Assembly (NCBI GenBank): GCA_033980235.1
Contig: CM067059.1
Coordinates: forward strand, 25,457,922-25,521,921
Reading direction: 5' to 3'
Length of the DNA: 64,000 nucleotides
From: Diadema setosum
Lineage: Eukaryota > Echinodermata > Echinoidea > Diadematoida > Diadematidae
Position 1 is the first letter of the stretch; each line of letters begins with the position of its first letter. A program made the translations under genes and the position numbers. Below are positions 36,001 through 49,553 of this stretch, piece by piece. The notes under the pieces are model-generated. The model was given only the letters and a program-made list of their open reading frames with translations. It was not told the DNA's origin and ran no database searches.

Positions 36001-39000
36001 AAACCTCGGATGGATGAGAATGGGTGAAAGGTACAGTGAGATTGTCTGAGGTTTGGAAATAGGAAAGTTGGGGGGGGGGAGGGGAGTGGATGCGCATGTC
36101 AGAGATCTAGAGGGAGAATGATACCATAAAAGATGACAGCTTTAAGTTTGGATGAAAGCTCTGGTGCTCTGATCCTCGCCCCCCTTGTTCATCACGATGC
36201 ACCTCCGAGCCAAATTGAGAAAACGGAGCACGAACATAATGTCTCTTGATGCGGTGAGGAGATAGAGCCACGAGAGGAGAATGGGGGGCTATATTCATGC
36301 GTCTCAATTTAGAGGTTCTTTGACAGGCTCGGCCATTCTTAAGCCACCGATGTGTGCAAATGATATAGGGAAGAATCCCGTCTCATTAATTTTGATTTGA
36401 AGAGAAAGAAAGAGGGTTGCTTTGTGCTGGGCTGACAGTTATAGTTTTCTGGAGGCTTAGTGAAGCAGAGCGGAGGATTGGGGGGACTTAGAAAAGGGTT
36501 TACCCCTCCCCTTCCCTACTCAAGCAGAAGAAAGGGGAAAGGGGGGGGGGGAATGTTGTCGACATGACCAACAAAATACCCCCATGGTGTGAGTTACGAC
36601 TTGTCTCATCCTATTGAAGACGAATCCAGTCTTTGGCAGAAGCATCTAGCCGACACCAGAATGCTGGACTGTTCCTGTGTCACTTGCCCGAGTTGAAGAT
36701 GAATGATCACTTTTTGACTTAATCCTTCAAAACTGTGGATATGATTCATCCATCTGCATCCATGCGAGAAAGCTATACGGATGCCCGTTGTACTTTCTGT
36801 GGCACCCCGCCCTCTAAAAACCACTTGCTATTTGCACCGAAAAAACAAATAGTTCACCCATTTGTCAATGGAAGAAAGCCCAATCCATATTCCTCCATCA
36901 GATCAAGTTGGTGAGCTACCATAACCAGGAGTATGAGCACAAACACTGATTCTAAAAAAATATATATCAAGGCAGAGAAGTGCCTTCTTAGCGATTGTTT
37001 GAAGATCCTCAATGCATATTTTATTTGTAGAGTTCATTACCCACAAATGAGTCTATTGTCTCCCCCCCCCCCCTTCAGTCTCTGAAATAAAAAAAAAAAA
37101 AAAACAGGGCACAAACTACTACAATATTTTAGAGAACATGTTGCACACAAAACTATTGATTACAAATAATTGTTGTTCATGCCCTGATAAAAGTTCGGAA
37201 TATATCATTATCAGTGTGCAGAGTTCCATAATTATAATGTAGGCCTATGTGGCCAGTTTATCAACTGTAAGAAGACGTGATAATTTGTTGAGATACCACC
37301 AGATGGCAGTAATTTTCTATGTACTGGTATTTGATACATGATACATTTATGCATATGATTATTCTTCCCATAAGCAAAAGGAATGAATGCCATACTTGCA
37401 GCCAACATTATACGAGGCATCAGTTTCTCCACATGTAGGCCTACTCATCTTCACGTGGAGGATGTGAGAGGCAGTGTTTCATTGAGCACCAGTTTTTTTT
37501 CACTTCACTTGTTGATGATGACTGAAACTTTGCCAAAATGCAAATCATTTAGCAATTTAATGTGACAGTGACACAGACAGACAGAGAGAGAAAGGAGGAA
37601 TTATGTCAAAATGAAAAGCATCTGCAATGAAACGTTGAAGTTGCGGGGAGAACAGTGCAAGGTATGTCCCTGTGTAGCTTGTGTTATGGAGTGCTAAACC
37701 AGTAGGGTCAGAGGTCAAGGAGAGTTACAGGGGTCAGTAACCTCCAGCAGAATGTGACCCCACTGAGAGAACCCATCGACAAAATAACATGGCGAAGAAC
37801 TGCACCGGCTTTTGCAACTTTCATCAGGAGAGCGAAGAGGAGGGGCAGGGAGAGAGTGGAGGGGTTTAGTCTAACAAAAACCAAACAACTTGCTTGTGTT
37901 GCTCCTTGGTTGGTGTGTGCAGCGATCAACCCAAATTCCAGGCAAGTGAACAACAAACCCCACTTGTGCAATCCAGGAGTATTGTAGTTCTACCAACACA
38001 TCTATGCTTCATAAGAAGGATTCTATATGGAGGAGCGGTGGAATATGTCACAATGTTAACAGATTTCTCAATACTGAGCTATCCTGTATTTAATACCAGC
38101 GGAGGTCACAATCACTAAGTCGTACTCCCACAAACTTTTGTACAGAAATTGTAACAAACAAGCACACATTCCTGTCGGGTAGAATACAAACTGCATTGCC
38201 ACCAAAGTCAGGAGGGAAAACTCAATAAGAGTTTTAACATCATACCACAGTCAGTGGAATCCTTTGTGACTGACATTCTTCATTCCAATTTGAATACATT
38301 TTTCACAAATATGCGAATGCCTCCCCCCAACTGGGTGCATGTCTGCAAGAGGGGAAACGTGTACTGAGTCTGTGAAAGAGACTAACGAGGAATGTCCAGG
38401 CCCTCATTGTTAGTTCCAAGGTCGGTGAGGTCATCTGGGCAAACCAAATTAGGCGATGACCTTTGGTGTTTGGAATGTCAGCTGTGGGTTAGGGAGAAGT
38501 GAAAATGGAGCGGGGAGGAGAAAAAAAAAATGGAAAGAAAGAAAGAAAGGAAGCTGGTGGTAATGTTACATGTTACCTCCTGTTGGACCAATGTGGCAGA
38601 TACTTAGGGTTACTATTAAAGGGACCCTCTGATATTTGCAATGTCTGTGATAAACAACACTGGCACACTTGAGAATGAATCTTCCTATTCATTTCTTATA
38701 CCAAATACGCCACAACTGTGAATTTGCAGATAGTTTGATCATAGGTCCATGGTTTGATGTAGGATGTACGTGCACCCCCAAAGGGATGAGATATTGGTGT
38801 GGACAGGATAACTTGCAATTATTCTTCCAGTTTATGTGCACAACATCCTATTGGTTAACGTTGTTGAGTTTAAATAGATGTAGAAGGATTCAAAGGCTCT
38901 TCCAGTCGAGTTCTTTTGAACCAGAACATTTTCCACTGTCATATCCTGATAGAATTAGAAACATATACAATAAAAAAGAATCTGTACATAGGATTTAAAC

Positions 39001-40094
39001 TTTAATTCAAATGTGAAATCCTATAACCCCAGTTTTTCTTATGTCTGTTTCCTCGAGACAGAGATTCCTTCCTTCTGTGTGCCAGAAGGCAGTATAAAGC
39101 AAGATGCAACATGTCAAAATTTACTGCACAGACTGGAGTTGACACTCTCTTGCGTGCATCAATCTGTATGCATTAGTCCAGTGCAAAATTTATAATATAT
39201 ATGTCATTTCTCATGAACATTCTAGAAAAGAAAGGAGAGTTTTGGTCCCATTTTGTTTGTGATTAGTCATTAGCTCTAGCCACTGTTATGTTGTTCTTTG
39301 TTTATTGCTGCTGGTAAACTATTAACCATGAATTGTCTGCTTGGAATGACTATAGAGGGGGTTGGATGGGAGGGACTCCTTTGCTGAGATATGTAACAAT
39401 GTAGGCTTATAAGTGATTCTTGACGTAATTGTTTCTGTGGGTATCAAAAAAGCAGAAATCTGTTCATGATTGTTCATTTGATGCTGTTGCTCTGTAGGCC
39501 TACCCAATTTTGAGAGTCAATAAGTGTAAAGCCAGATTTACAATATCACTTGTTATTGAGCAGGTTTAAAATAGCACTGCAAGCATGGCTATTGTAGTGA
39601 TACTTGATGACATGTTTGTTGTCGGTTCTCAGCGGTCACTGTACTGAGATGAACGCTCTGTCATAATATTCTCAATGTGTAATTCTTATTCTGAAATCAC
39701 GACACTCCGTGATCTTGTGTATAAGTAACATATTTTTACTATTTTGGTTACACTTGTACCACAGATGAGGAATTAGTGTTACATGCCACAGTGCTTGTAA
39801 ACTATGTGCCAAAATGTACCATGCATATTGAAGTGGTACAGGTATGCTACTGGTTTGCATGCTAGCCATCATACAATTTTGAATTGGCCGGCCAAGTGCT
39901 GATGGGAGCCAAGTGAAGGGGAGCTACATGGCAGTGTGTGAATCACCGTGGACACACCAATCACGCCATACATGTACTGCAAGTGCTAACTTGGCTGGCA
40001 CCCTGCTTAACTGGGAAGAAACGGTGCACAGTGCAGGCAACAGCGGCTAGACAACGTTGGGGAGATGTAAAGCACGGGGAAGGTAGGACGGAGG

Positions 40095-40140
40095 CAGGCA
40101 GCTAGGCAGGCAGGCAGGCAGGCCGGCCTGCTGTCGGGCT
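40095..40140. repeat. (GGCA)n tetranucleotide tract
   Basis: Repeated GGCA/GCAG units lead into GGCCGGCCTG. The surrounding 39880-40210 stretch is GC-richer than average for this intron and carries no recognised gene. Confidence 0.7.
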
Positions 40141-42011
40141 AGCTGGCTGAGGAGGAGTAGCTAGTTTGTAACTGGCCAGTTGTGTAGAGTGGGAAGAGAA
40201 GTGTGCTGTCCCACGTTAGTAGTCAGTCAGTACAAGAGCGTCATTGTCATTCGACAAGATGACTTGGCCCCCATAATCTACCACTTCTTGGAGTGGCTTG
40301 AGCAGCATTAACTCCCTCCCTGCAAGGAGAGATGAGGTAGACAAACAGAGGTAAAGAAATAGGAGGAGGGGTAAACCATGGAAGACATACAGGGGTGGGG
40401 ATGAAAGTGGACCATAAGGCAAGAGGAATGCAGGAGGATGGAGTCAATCGTCATGGAGACAAATCTGAGATTATGATTGTCACAATCTTCCAAGAATTTC
40501 TTTGGCTTATAAATAAAGATAGTAGAAATGAAAATGGGGAGAGCAAGGAACAACAGGCAAAGGAATTATATATCATAGGCTAAAGAGTATTTCATAGAGG
40601 AGAAAGGGTAAGATGGATAGCCAGAAGGAGAAAGAGAAAGTTGGGGAGGAGGAGGAAGAGGAAGGAAAGGAGGAGGAGAGTCTGCAGAATGCTGAGAGGC
40701 AGAGACAAACTCAAACTATTGGTGACCCCAGTGACCTTGCATTGCCTTCTGGGATCGTGACTGTTTACTGCTCTAAGTTCACCTCTCCTCTGGAAGGGGA
40801 AAAAAAAAATCATAAAAAAAAGGGGGACAGACAGGGTTAGGGAAAAAAAACACAACAACAACCAAAAAGTCACAATGCAAAATGATAGAGAGGCAGCAAA
40901 AAAAAAAAAAGTATTTTCCTTTTCTCTCCTCATTTTCAGTCGTTTCTGCATTCCAGAAATGCAACTTTTTCTGTGTGATCCCAGCTTGTATTGCACATTC
41001 TGTACAGCACTGCAGTCAGCCAAAAGGTCTGCAATGATGGAAGACCATGATGTAAAGTATACCCCCCAAAGAAGGGCAGTTTGGCTGAAAGAAAAGAAAA
41101 GAAAAAAATAAGAAGGGTGGGTGAGGGTGGGGGATGGGTGAGACTTTAGGGAGGGAAGGGGGAAAAAAATTGGACTAGTTTATATACATAGGGAAGCCTG
41201 GGTCTCATGACAGTAGACAAAGGATTTGATGTATAAAAGCAGGGCCGTGTCACAATAGGTCAAAGGCTCCCCATTCACTGGAGTCAATGTATTCTAGGGG
41301 CTTTGTCATGCAGAAAATTGGAATTTAGGGGATTGCGCCTACCTCCAAATGTGACCATAAAAAAGTCATTCTGCGGGAGAAGATTAAAAGATAATATTTT
41401 TGCGCATTTGTTTTTGTTCCTTTTCCCCCCTCCACCGTCTGCCTTCATATTGTTGGTGCTGTCGCCGAACTTGCAACATGGATTTTTTTTTTTTTTGGGG
41501 GGGGGAGGGGTGGGGACGGGATGGGTTTGGGAAAGGAATGTGCACCCAGCGATCAAGTGTATTTTCTGTTTAAAGTTACTCCCAATCTCTGATTTCACCG
41601 GGGTGAAATTTTATGGTCAAATAGGCAGAAATCAGGCAAATTTTGCCCTAGCTTTCAAGCCGCCCGCCTGGTATTATTTCGCAGCCTTCTCAGATAAACA
41701 GTCAATATCGGGACCTCTTGAACTGAATCCTCTTTTCTGTACCGTCCCTTCACTTCCACCTCCCCATTGCCAATTTCTCAGGCGATGGTAATGAAAAGGG
41801 CCAAAAAAAAAGGGGGATGGGAAGAAGCACAAAGCATGGTCATGTCAGTGTCACAAACAATTATGCATTTCTCCCCTCACTGAGTGTTCGCAGTCGCCAA
41901 AATGAAAAGAAATTATGGCCCTCCGCGCGTGCGCTGCGGTTAATTTGCATTGAGAACGTCTTCAAGAAATGCCATAACTCATAACCCTGACTTCAGACCT
42001 GGCGCTTCTTT

Positions 42012-42415
42012 TTTTTTTTTTCCTCTCTCTCTCCCTCCCCCAAGCCACAGTTGTTTTGCCTGCTCTCATTTTTTTAAACATCTTTTTCCCTTTTTTTTTC
42101 TCTTTCTCTTTTACCTTTTACCTGCCTGGCTACATATATTTCTCTATCTCTTTCTCTCTCTGTCCCTCTCTCTACTTCTCTGGGTTTCAATTTCCCCGTC
42201 CCTATGCTGCATTGCCCCAGGCACAAATGGGACCAAGCTTGCTATTCTCCTTCTAACTGTATATCTTCCTGCTCAATGTCTCCCTCTTCCCTTTTCCTCA
42301 TCTCTTTTCATTCTTTTTCTCTCCTTCTATCTATCTCTCTCTCTGTCTCTTCTCTCTTTCTCTTCTCCCTTTCTTCTCTATTTCCCCCTTCTTTTGCCAT
42401 CTTCTCATCCCAAAC
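42012..42415. repeat. 400-bp polypyrimidine tract
   Basis: The + strand is mostly C and T for about 400 bases, with CTCTCT, CCTTT and TTTTTCTCT blocks and a mixed break at 42120-42250. The leucine/serine/phenylalanine-rich frames here are translations of this composition. Such tracts can form triplex DNA and bind polypyrimidine-tract proteins in RNA. Confidence 0.8.
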
Positions 42416-42659
42416 TCAAGAAATTGAGGAAAGCCCAGCTTATTAGATCGAGAAAGGTAACCAGTAGCTTGGGCTCATAGCAGTCAAGAAGGGGGGGAGA
42501 CGGGCCAATTTTGCTGCTGCATAAATTAACAACAACAACAACACAAAAAGACGCTGGAAAAATCATCAAGGCTGTGTCTTTTCTCTTACAAAAAAAAAAA
42601 TGATGCAGAATCTTCGCTCATCTCTTACACTTTTCTTTGCCTTTGCCTTCCCTCCTTCT

Positions 42660-42930
42660 TCTGCTCTCCTGCTCCTACTTTAACCAACCTCCCAATATAA
42701 TACGAACCGCATCCCAGCTTCCCCCTTTTATGCTCATGAAGGGGTCCGAGATGTTTGTGGTGGAAACTTGCCGTTCCGGTAAATATTCGCAATTGAGACG
42801 TTTATTAGGAAGCCCTCTCCCGGTGCACTTGGTAAATATTGCCTGCAACATGTTCTCGTGCAAGGAATTTGTTGACAGCCGCGTCTTTATTAAAGCTTTT
42901 TTGGAAAAAAAAATAGGAGGAAACAAAGGA
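42660..42930. promoter_or_regulatory. Candidate enhancer with paired forkhead-type sites
   Basis: A repeat-poor, balanced-composition island sits between a pyrimidine tract and AT-rich intron. It has two identical GGTAAATATT sequences (42778-42787 and 42831-42840), 53 bp apart in the same orientation, matching the forkhead core RTAAAYA. Identity as an enhancer is inferred only from the motif pair and sequence complexity. Confidence 0.25.
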
Positions 42931-45900
42931 GGAGGGATGTGACTGTGATTTCTGTCTTGAGTCATGCCCTTTATTTCTTTCTTTGTGCGTATATTTGTGC
43001 AATTTTGTGGGAAGCATACATTAAATATGTCATTGACCCCCCTCCTTACATTGTATGGCTGTGATACGACAGAGCAGTATTTTGAAATGCCATTAGGGAC
43101 CTATACCAAGACTGTGATACTGCCTGTAAATTCTTCACTATGAACATAAACAAGCACCACCATCATACAAGTTTACCGTGATGCTCAACTTCACACAGCC
43201 ATGTATAGTTATTGGAATGCGAATTACTAAGATTGATATTTGTGCCGTGTTTCATAAGGATAAGATCATAGAAAATTCATGCAGCCATGGTTTATTCGGA
43301 GGCGGCTTTCTAATACTGTTGTTTGCACATTGCTACAGAAAGATAAATCATAGAAAGCTTTCCTAATTCTACTTCAGGGTTTTTTAGTTAAATATAGATA
43401 ATGCAGCTTAAACTATAGTGAAAGAGGAAAAAGCTCACACACATCAATTTCCTTATTGTTTATGTCTGTGTCTAGATGCAGCAGGTAATTTAACACTAGT
43501 TATGTTTGTTATAGTGGCTGTATTCATCTGTGATGATCATGCTCCTAATAAATGGATGTATTCTGTGAAAAAAAGAAAGAAAGTAAAGAAATTACCCCCA
43601 AATAACAAAACTTGCGGCATTCTAAATTTGCCGTTTGCTTTCTTGCAATGTTGTAAGGGCCTACAGTCTGCGTTTCTTGATATTTTCAAGGAAATGAAAT
43701 GCTCGATGCAGGAAGGATAGGCAGCAGCCCACGAGCCTACGACTGTTTATTGTCCCCATGGGGGTTGGAATAAGAAAGAGAATTACAACAATAGGTGTGG
43801 AGTTTTTATGGTCCTGAAAGTGAAAGCATTTAATCATTTTGAGAGAGAGTATTGATGGCCCGATGTCACATTGACCTTTGTAGCGCCTTTGTGGCCCGAA
43901 TAATTGAAGTCACCTACTCCTATTCTGTGCGAGAGGAAATCATCAGCATTCAGTGACTTTAGCTTGTGTGTCTTGTGAGATAGGATAATATTGCATATTG
44001 CCTATTGCATATTATAAGCGACCCATCAAATGTTACATAACCAGACTTGGTGTGAACTTGGGCCTGCATGGTGTGACTTACGTCATTGCTGAAGTCATGA
44101 AGGGGCAAATGCTCAGACAGTTGTTGGAAGCATCAAAGATTCACAGTTGTGATAAAATGTTTTCTTAGCACTGTATAACCGGATTACCAAAAATGAATGA
44201 AACTGTGTTTAAGTGCTTTGTGTAAGGAGATTTTGTTGTATTTGTAATCTTAACCAAATAATGGATGGATGCTGATATGATATATATTTTTTCCTCTCTG
44301 TGATTACAGTACCAAACAGTATAGGGCCTAATGCTAATGCTTTGCTGCTATAGTGGCTATATAGGCTGTGCATGCATGTGGAGCTCAGCAGCAACGCTCG
44401 GCAGCAGAGGTACCAATACCACTGCACTATGCGCTATCAATCTCTGGCTGAAAATAAGTAACCAGGGCAGAGTTTGTCAAAAAAGATTTTATTTTGAATT
44501 ATTGTCAAAAATTAAATCATCGTATGACATTTTTAGAAAAACTTATCACAAAGTATTATGATTATTATCATGATTATGCGAAATATGTCGTAACAGGGAT
44601 AAATTGGCATTGGGATCTTTATCGTCGATCACTAGAATTTGACTACCCCGGTAGCAGTGTGTAACTTTGCATCTTAAGAAAGTGAGATGGCACTACGCAT
44701 TGCCGTAACCTCGGGCACAACGGCACCCTGGGTTACAGTATGCCAAATCATATTCCAGACAGACCACAGTTCTCATTCTCCAGGCAGCAAGCCAGCCATT
44801 ACAAGGTTCTGAATCACTGCCTTAATTCACTATTATGAAGCACACATAAGGAGAATCAACCCACTGTTTCAATATCATGGGAGAATCTTTAAAAAAAAAA
44901 AGAGGAATTAGCTCAAAGTGTAGATTAAGAGAAACTATGACACTCGATTCCAGAGTCGTATGATTATGCTTGGTTTTTCCTCCATTGTTTTGTGTTGGAA
45001 ATAGCTGTGATATGAATTCTCTATGCTTCAATTCAGTCAATCAGTGCACTCTTGCAGGTAGTGATTTCTTTTTTTTTTTTTAAATCATCCGAAATCACAT
45101 TGAACTAACATCTAGCTGTGGATGTATATTTTTTCTCTCAATTTCTCATCATTTCATTTGAGCGAGAAACTGCATGCTATGAGCTATACGTGAAAATCAT
45201 TACCAGCCCCACGCATTCCTCAACTTTTGACCGGAAATTGTCAAAATGGTTTCTGAATTACAGTTATTATATTGCTGTAGATGAAATGAGTATGGTTGGT
45301 ATATATATATATGGAGAACACTTCAGAACAAATGTACATGTCTTCTTTTTTGTTAGGAATTAGAAGCAGTTGCTTTGTCAAAGGGGAAGAATCTCCACTT
45401 GTGTTGAAACTTCCTCATAGAAGGATCTCTACTCTGAACCATAAACCGCTGAAAGCCCATCCCCCTTTATTTTTAATTGTTCACAACTCGAAATGTAAGT
45501 GTCTCTCAAAAAGGTAAAGTAATCCTTGCTTTCAAAAGCAGCTTGGTTTTGACAGGGACAAGGTAAATCTTAGAAATGTCTTCCTCTTTCTAATTCTCAC
45601 TGAATGCTACTGTTTGTACTCTTATGATTTTTTTTTTTAAGATGGGGGGGGGGGAAGGGGTGGAGGATAACAGAGAGGAGGTGATTCTCACTTTCAGTTC
45701 AAGTGCCATCAAGATGTGTGAGATGTAGTCGTAAAATCAAGTTCTCATGGGTAAGTTTCTATTCTTGTGTATCACCTTGATACACTGAAAGTTTGTTCAC
45801 AGGAGGTGGTGGTGGAGGGGGGGGGGATAAAGGGGGTCCAAGCAATGATGTCCCTGTGTATAAATACTCTCCCCCCCCCCTTTCTCTCTCCTTCCCTAGC

Positions 45901-47737
45901 TCCCGCTTTTTCTCTTCTCTTCTTCCTTTGTCCGCCTCAGTCCCCTCCCCCGTGCCCTGAGATGTTGAATGGAAAGATTCTATTTGAGAGATCTGTTACC
46001 GGTGAGCGGGTCAACATGTAATTATTGCCAGGTAGAAAGCGTAATCATCTTCTGATCAGATCTCCCTTGGATGCGGAATTTAATTCATTCCTCTTCATCT
46101 TTTTTCTCCCCAGCACTCGCTCGGTCTTTTTTTTTTTCATCTTTTTTTTTGTGAGTGTTTTTTTTTTTCTCGTGCCCGTCTTCTCTCTAGTCCCTTGCAC
46201 AGATTCTTTCCTTCTCGTCTGAATGGCCGGCTGTCAATCAGCCATATTCTCTTATTGGCAATACAATGAGAACAGAAGAGTGGAATCCCTAATCTTGGCG
46301 AAATGATGTGGGACTCCTTCTACTGTGTCGTCAAGATTGATGCCGGGTAGTAGGCGCTGGGCATCGTGGCGCTTTTAAAGGGAGACATTGGCGTTGCAAG
46401 ACGTCCAGCGCGTCCGAGTTAGCTTTTTTGTATATACCATCATTGAGAAGAATATTTACCGCAGTGGATGTCATTTGTAGCACAAACTGATTGTATGAGT
46501 CAGTTTTTTTTTTTTGCACCGCAGAAATTAGGAAGATGCGATTGTAGCAACTTTGGGAAGGTTTTAAGATACTTACATGTCAATGTCAATGTGCGTGGAC
46601 ATAAAGCACATGAAGATACAGTCCAGTACGCATTTCAAATGTTTGAACCGGCCGAATGTACAGTTTGTGGATTTGACTGAGTTGCAAAATAGCTCACAAT
46701 TTAATTTTCGAGAAAGCTCAGCCGGCACAATACGTCACATTCTGCCACATTCACACCGATTCTACTCCTCCTTGGGGGTATACGTGGGGGTTGCATACTA
46801 ACGGTGCCGCCGAAATACTCTAGCTGGCCAGCCGATGCAAAATGGACGGCAATTCTAGTCACAACCCGTCGTGGACAAAATTGAGATATTAGCGGTCGGT
46901 CATTCCATGCCGCTTTGAAGACTGAAGCAGAGGATATGTGCTCATCATAATCATCATCATCATGAAAGAGAGAGAGAGAAAGAAGGAGACATGATTTGTG
47001 AAGGAGAAGTGTCCTCCATGCTGTCCCGACAAGAGCATGCAAAAATAATTTGATATTAACCCTAGACTTTGAAGGCACTTATTAGGGGAAAAGGGGTGGG
47101 GGGGGGGGATGAGGGAGGAAAATTCATGGAACCTCAGGTGTCTAAGAAATCTCATTATGACGCAATTCATAATTGATGCTACCCATTTTTCGTGGCTGTG
47201 CTACCAAACAGCTCATCACCAGCTAGCGCTAGTAATTTTTAGCAGGTCATATACATGGGTCGGGTCTTGTTTGCCTTGTTCTGTTTTTTTTTTCTTTTTC
47301 TTTTTCCGCCTGTCTTCCTCTCTGTATGTGTGTGTGCATGGTGGCAGTGCAAGAGAGAATCTTTGCAGAGAGTTGTACTCTATTATTAATAGGAGAGAGA
47401 GTGGGTTCTGGGTGTAAAGCAAGCGCCTGTATCAATTTCACCTGCTTGCCCAGCACGCAAAATGCAGCCATTATGAGGAGGAGGGGGGGGGGGAGAAGGT
47501 GAGACTGCTGCGGTCATGTTTGAATTAGATGGGTTGACACGATTTAGATATCCCCTTGTATTGATTTAACCGGCAAATGAGACATGCACCATTCAAAATT
47601 GTCAAATCTATCCCACTACAGGATGAGATCATATCAGCCACTCTCTCTCCCCAATCCTCCCACCACTCCCCTCTCCCCCACCCAGCCTCACCCCACCCCT
47701 CTAATTTACTGTGGCCTCCTTCTCATCATTTCCCTTA

Positions 47738-49149
47738 AGGCCGTGTCACACCAGCCTTGCGTGCGACTTCCGAAGAACATTTTTGCTATCCGGAGGTCCC
47801 CGCAGATGACCCGCACATGACAGTACCTAGCATGTATCTCAAAAGTAGTTACCCGGAGGTGCACACGCTGGCTCTATTTACCCGCTGTCAAAAAAGGCCC
47901 TGTCACACCAGCTAAGCGGGCTTATTGCGTATGGGGATTTTTCAGCACGCAGAATAATTTCTGCGGCCGGACAAGGTTTAGGGCGAGTTTTGCGTGGGTA
48001 TTACATGATAAACGCGTGATACCTAAGTCCTTCTTGCGTGTATTCCGTTGAACTGCATGTTAGGCGCGTGGGTGTCACGTGATAGCTTCGTGATATCTTC
48101 TTTTATGTCAGTTCCTGGCGACATACGGGCTCTGCGAAGTACCTGCGCCACAGCTGCGTGTTATCTGCGTACTAGTCGCCTGCGAGGTGAGTGCTAGTCT
48201 GAACAATAGGCTGGTTCGAGTGGATGGGCAAACAATCATTTGTCAACTAGCTTTCAAGAAGTGAAGATGCCCCGTAGACGGAAAGTGTACAAGGGCAGAG
48301 AACGTCCAGTGGATGGACAGCCACAAAGCCCGGAAGATTCACAGCAAATGCATCAAATTGCTGCTGAAGTCCATTCGGCGGATGAAGTCCTGTCCGAAAG
48401 GGACCAGGTAGTCCTCGACGCCACAGAGGACAGAGGACAAAGAAGAGAATGAGCCCACAAATGGCACGCACTCCCTTCACATAGGCATAGATCAGCGGGC
48501 AACTTACCTACTTCAAGTGGGTCAAATGCCTGTGAATTGCGGCGGCTACGGCCCTCCTACGGGTGTTCTGCGTGGAACTCTTCGGGCAATCATCGCGACT
48601 CATCCGGAAATAGTTTTGGTCATGCTCAAAACTTTGCTGCGGGAAAATTGGACTAGCGTGTGCACCTTCGGGCAACTAAGGACGAGATAAGTGCTAGGTA
48701 CTGTCAAGGTCGGGCCAACTGCGGAGAGCTCCGGGTAGGAAATTTGTTTCCCCGCAAGTAAAGCCGCAAAACTTCCCCAGATACGGTATGACAAGGCCTT
48801 GAGCATGCTCAAAACTTGTTCCGGAAGAGTCACGGGAGTTGCCCGTAGAGGTACGCGCAGAACACAAGTAGGAAACCCTTACCGGTAGCACCTCACGGGC
48901 AACTCCAAAGCAGGTACTTCGCAATCCCCGTAAGTCGCTCGTAACAGAAAATGGATCGGTTTCAAAGCTCTCACGCGAGTCACACGGAACGCACGCAAGT
49001 AGAAGCTAAGTAGCACGTGTCTAGTAAGTAAGAAACAAGTGCGAAAATTGCAAACATTCTTGTCCGCCCGCGGAAAATCTTCTACGTGCTTTTAACTACC
49101 TCCTCGCCACAAGCCCGCGTAGCTTGCCCGGACAGGTGTGACACCACCT
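47738..49149. mobile_element. Non-autonomous TTA-flanked DNA transposon (PIF/Harbinger-like)
   Basis: The left end AGGCCGTGTCACACC and the right end, reverse complement AGGTGGTGTCACACC, are 15-bp inverted repeats with two differences. Identical TTA trinucleotides flank both (47735-47737 and 49150-49152). TTA/TAA targets with short GG-type ends are typical of PIF/Harbinger elements. The body is much more CpG-rich than the surrounding DNA. It holds a second copy of the end sequence (AGGCCCTGTCACACC, 47895-47909) and a duplicated CATGCTCAAAACTT block (near 48620 and 48805). No transposase is recognisable. Confidence 0.75.
48267..48452 (+). CDS. Small basic open frame inside the Harbinger-like element
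   Basis: A 61-codon frame starts MPRRRKVYKGRERPVDG and continues as an acidic, Gln/Glu-rich segment ending RGQRRE, wholly within the element at 47738-49149. The ATG is in a fair context (aagATGC). It has no domain I recognise. It may be a remnant of the element's original coding region or of a captured exon, or a chance frame. Confidence 0.2.
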   Translation: MPRRRKVYKGRERPVDGQPQSPEDSQQMHQIAAEVHSADEVLSERDQVVLDATEDRGQRRE

Positions 49150-49553
49150 TTAGACAGTAATTAGTATCAGGTTGGAACATATTGAGATATTGGTCAAACA
49201 TCCCCCCTCCCCCATTTTCTAGGGAGAATTTGAGTTATTGAGTTGATTTTTCTCTCTTTGCCTTTGAAATGCATGTGGCATCACGCAGATGGCTTACTCT
49301 GAAAATTATTCGGTTTCTCATTTTGAACATCGTCTAAGATAATCAAACGTTGGATGATGCATATTAGCATATCATATCACGAGCAATGTTCTGATGATTG
49401 TCAGAGATTGTCAAAGATGACCTCCGCCTTCTTTTTTTAAAGATGCATGTACAGCATTGTTTTCCATTCCCAGGGTGGGGGTCATCACAGTGATGTAGCT
49501 CACAGTTCTCAGTTGAATTCTACAAATGTTTCTCTCCTATTCACACAATAGTA

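Noticed and set aside
38616..38640. Possible further TTAA MITE end (TTAAAGGGACC)
   Set aside because: No matching inverted terminus was found within the next kilobase, so the element cannot be supported.
41950..42480. 176-residue Leu/Ser/Phe-rich + strand frame, possible membrane protein
   Set aside because: The hydrophobic composition is produced by a polypyrimidine tract, not by a gene.
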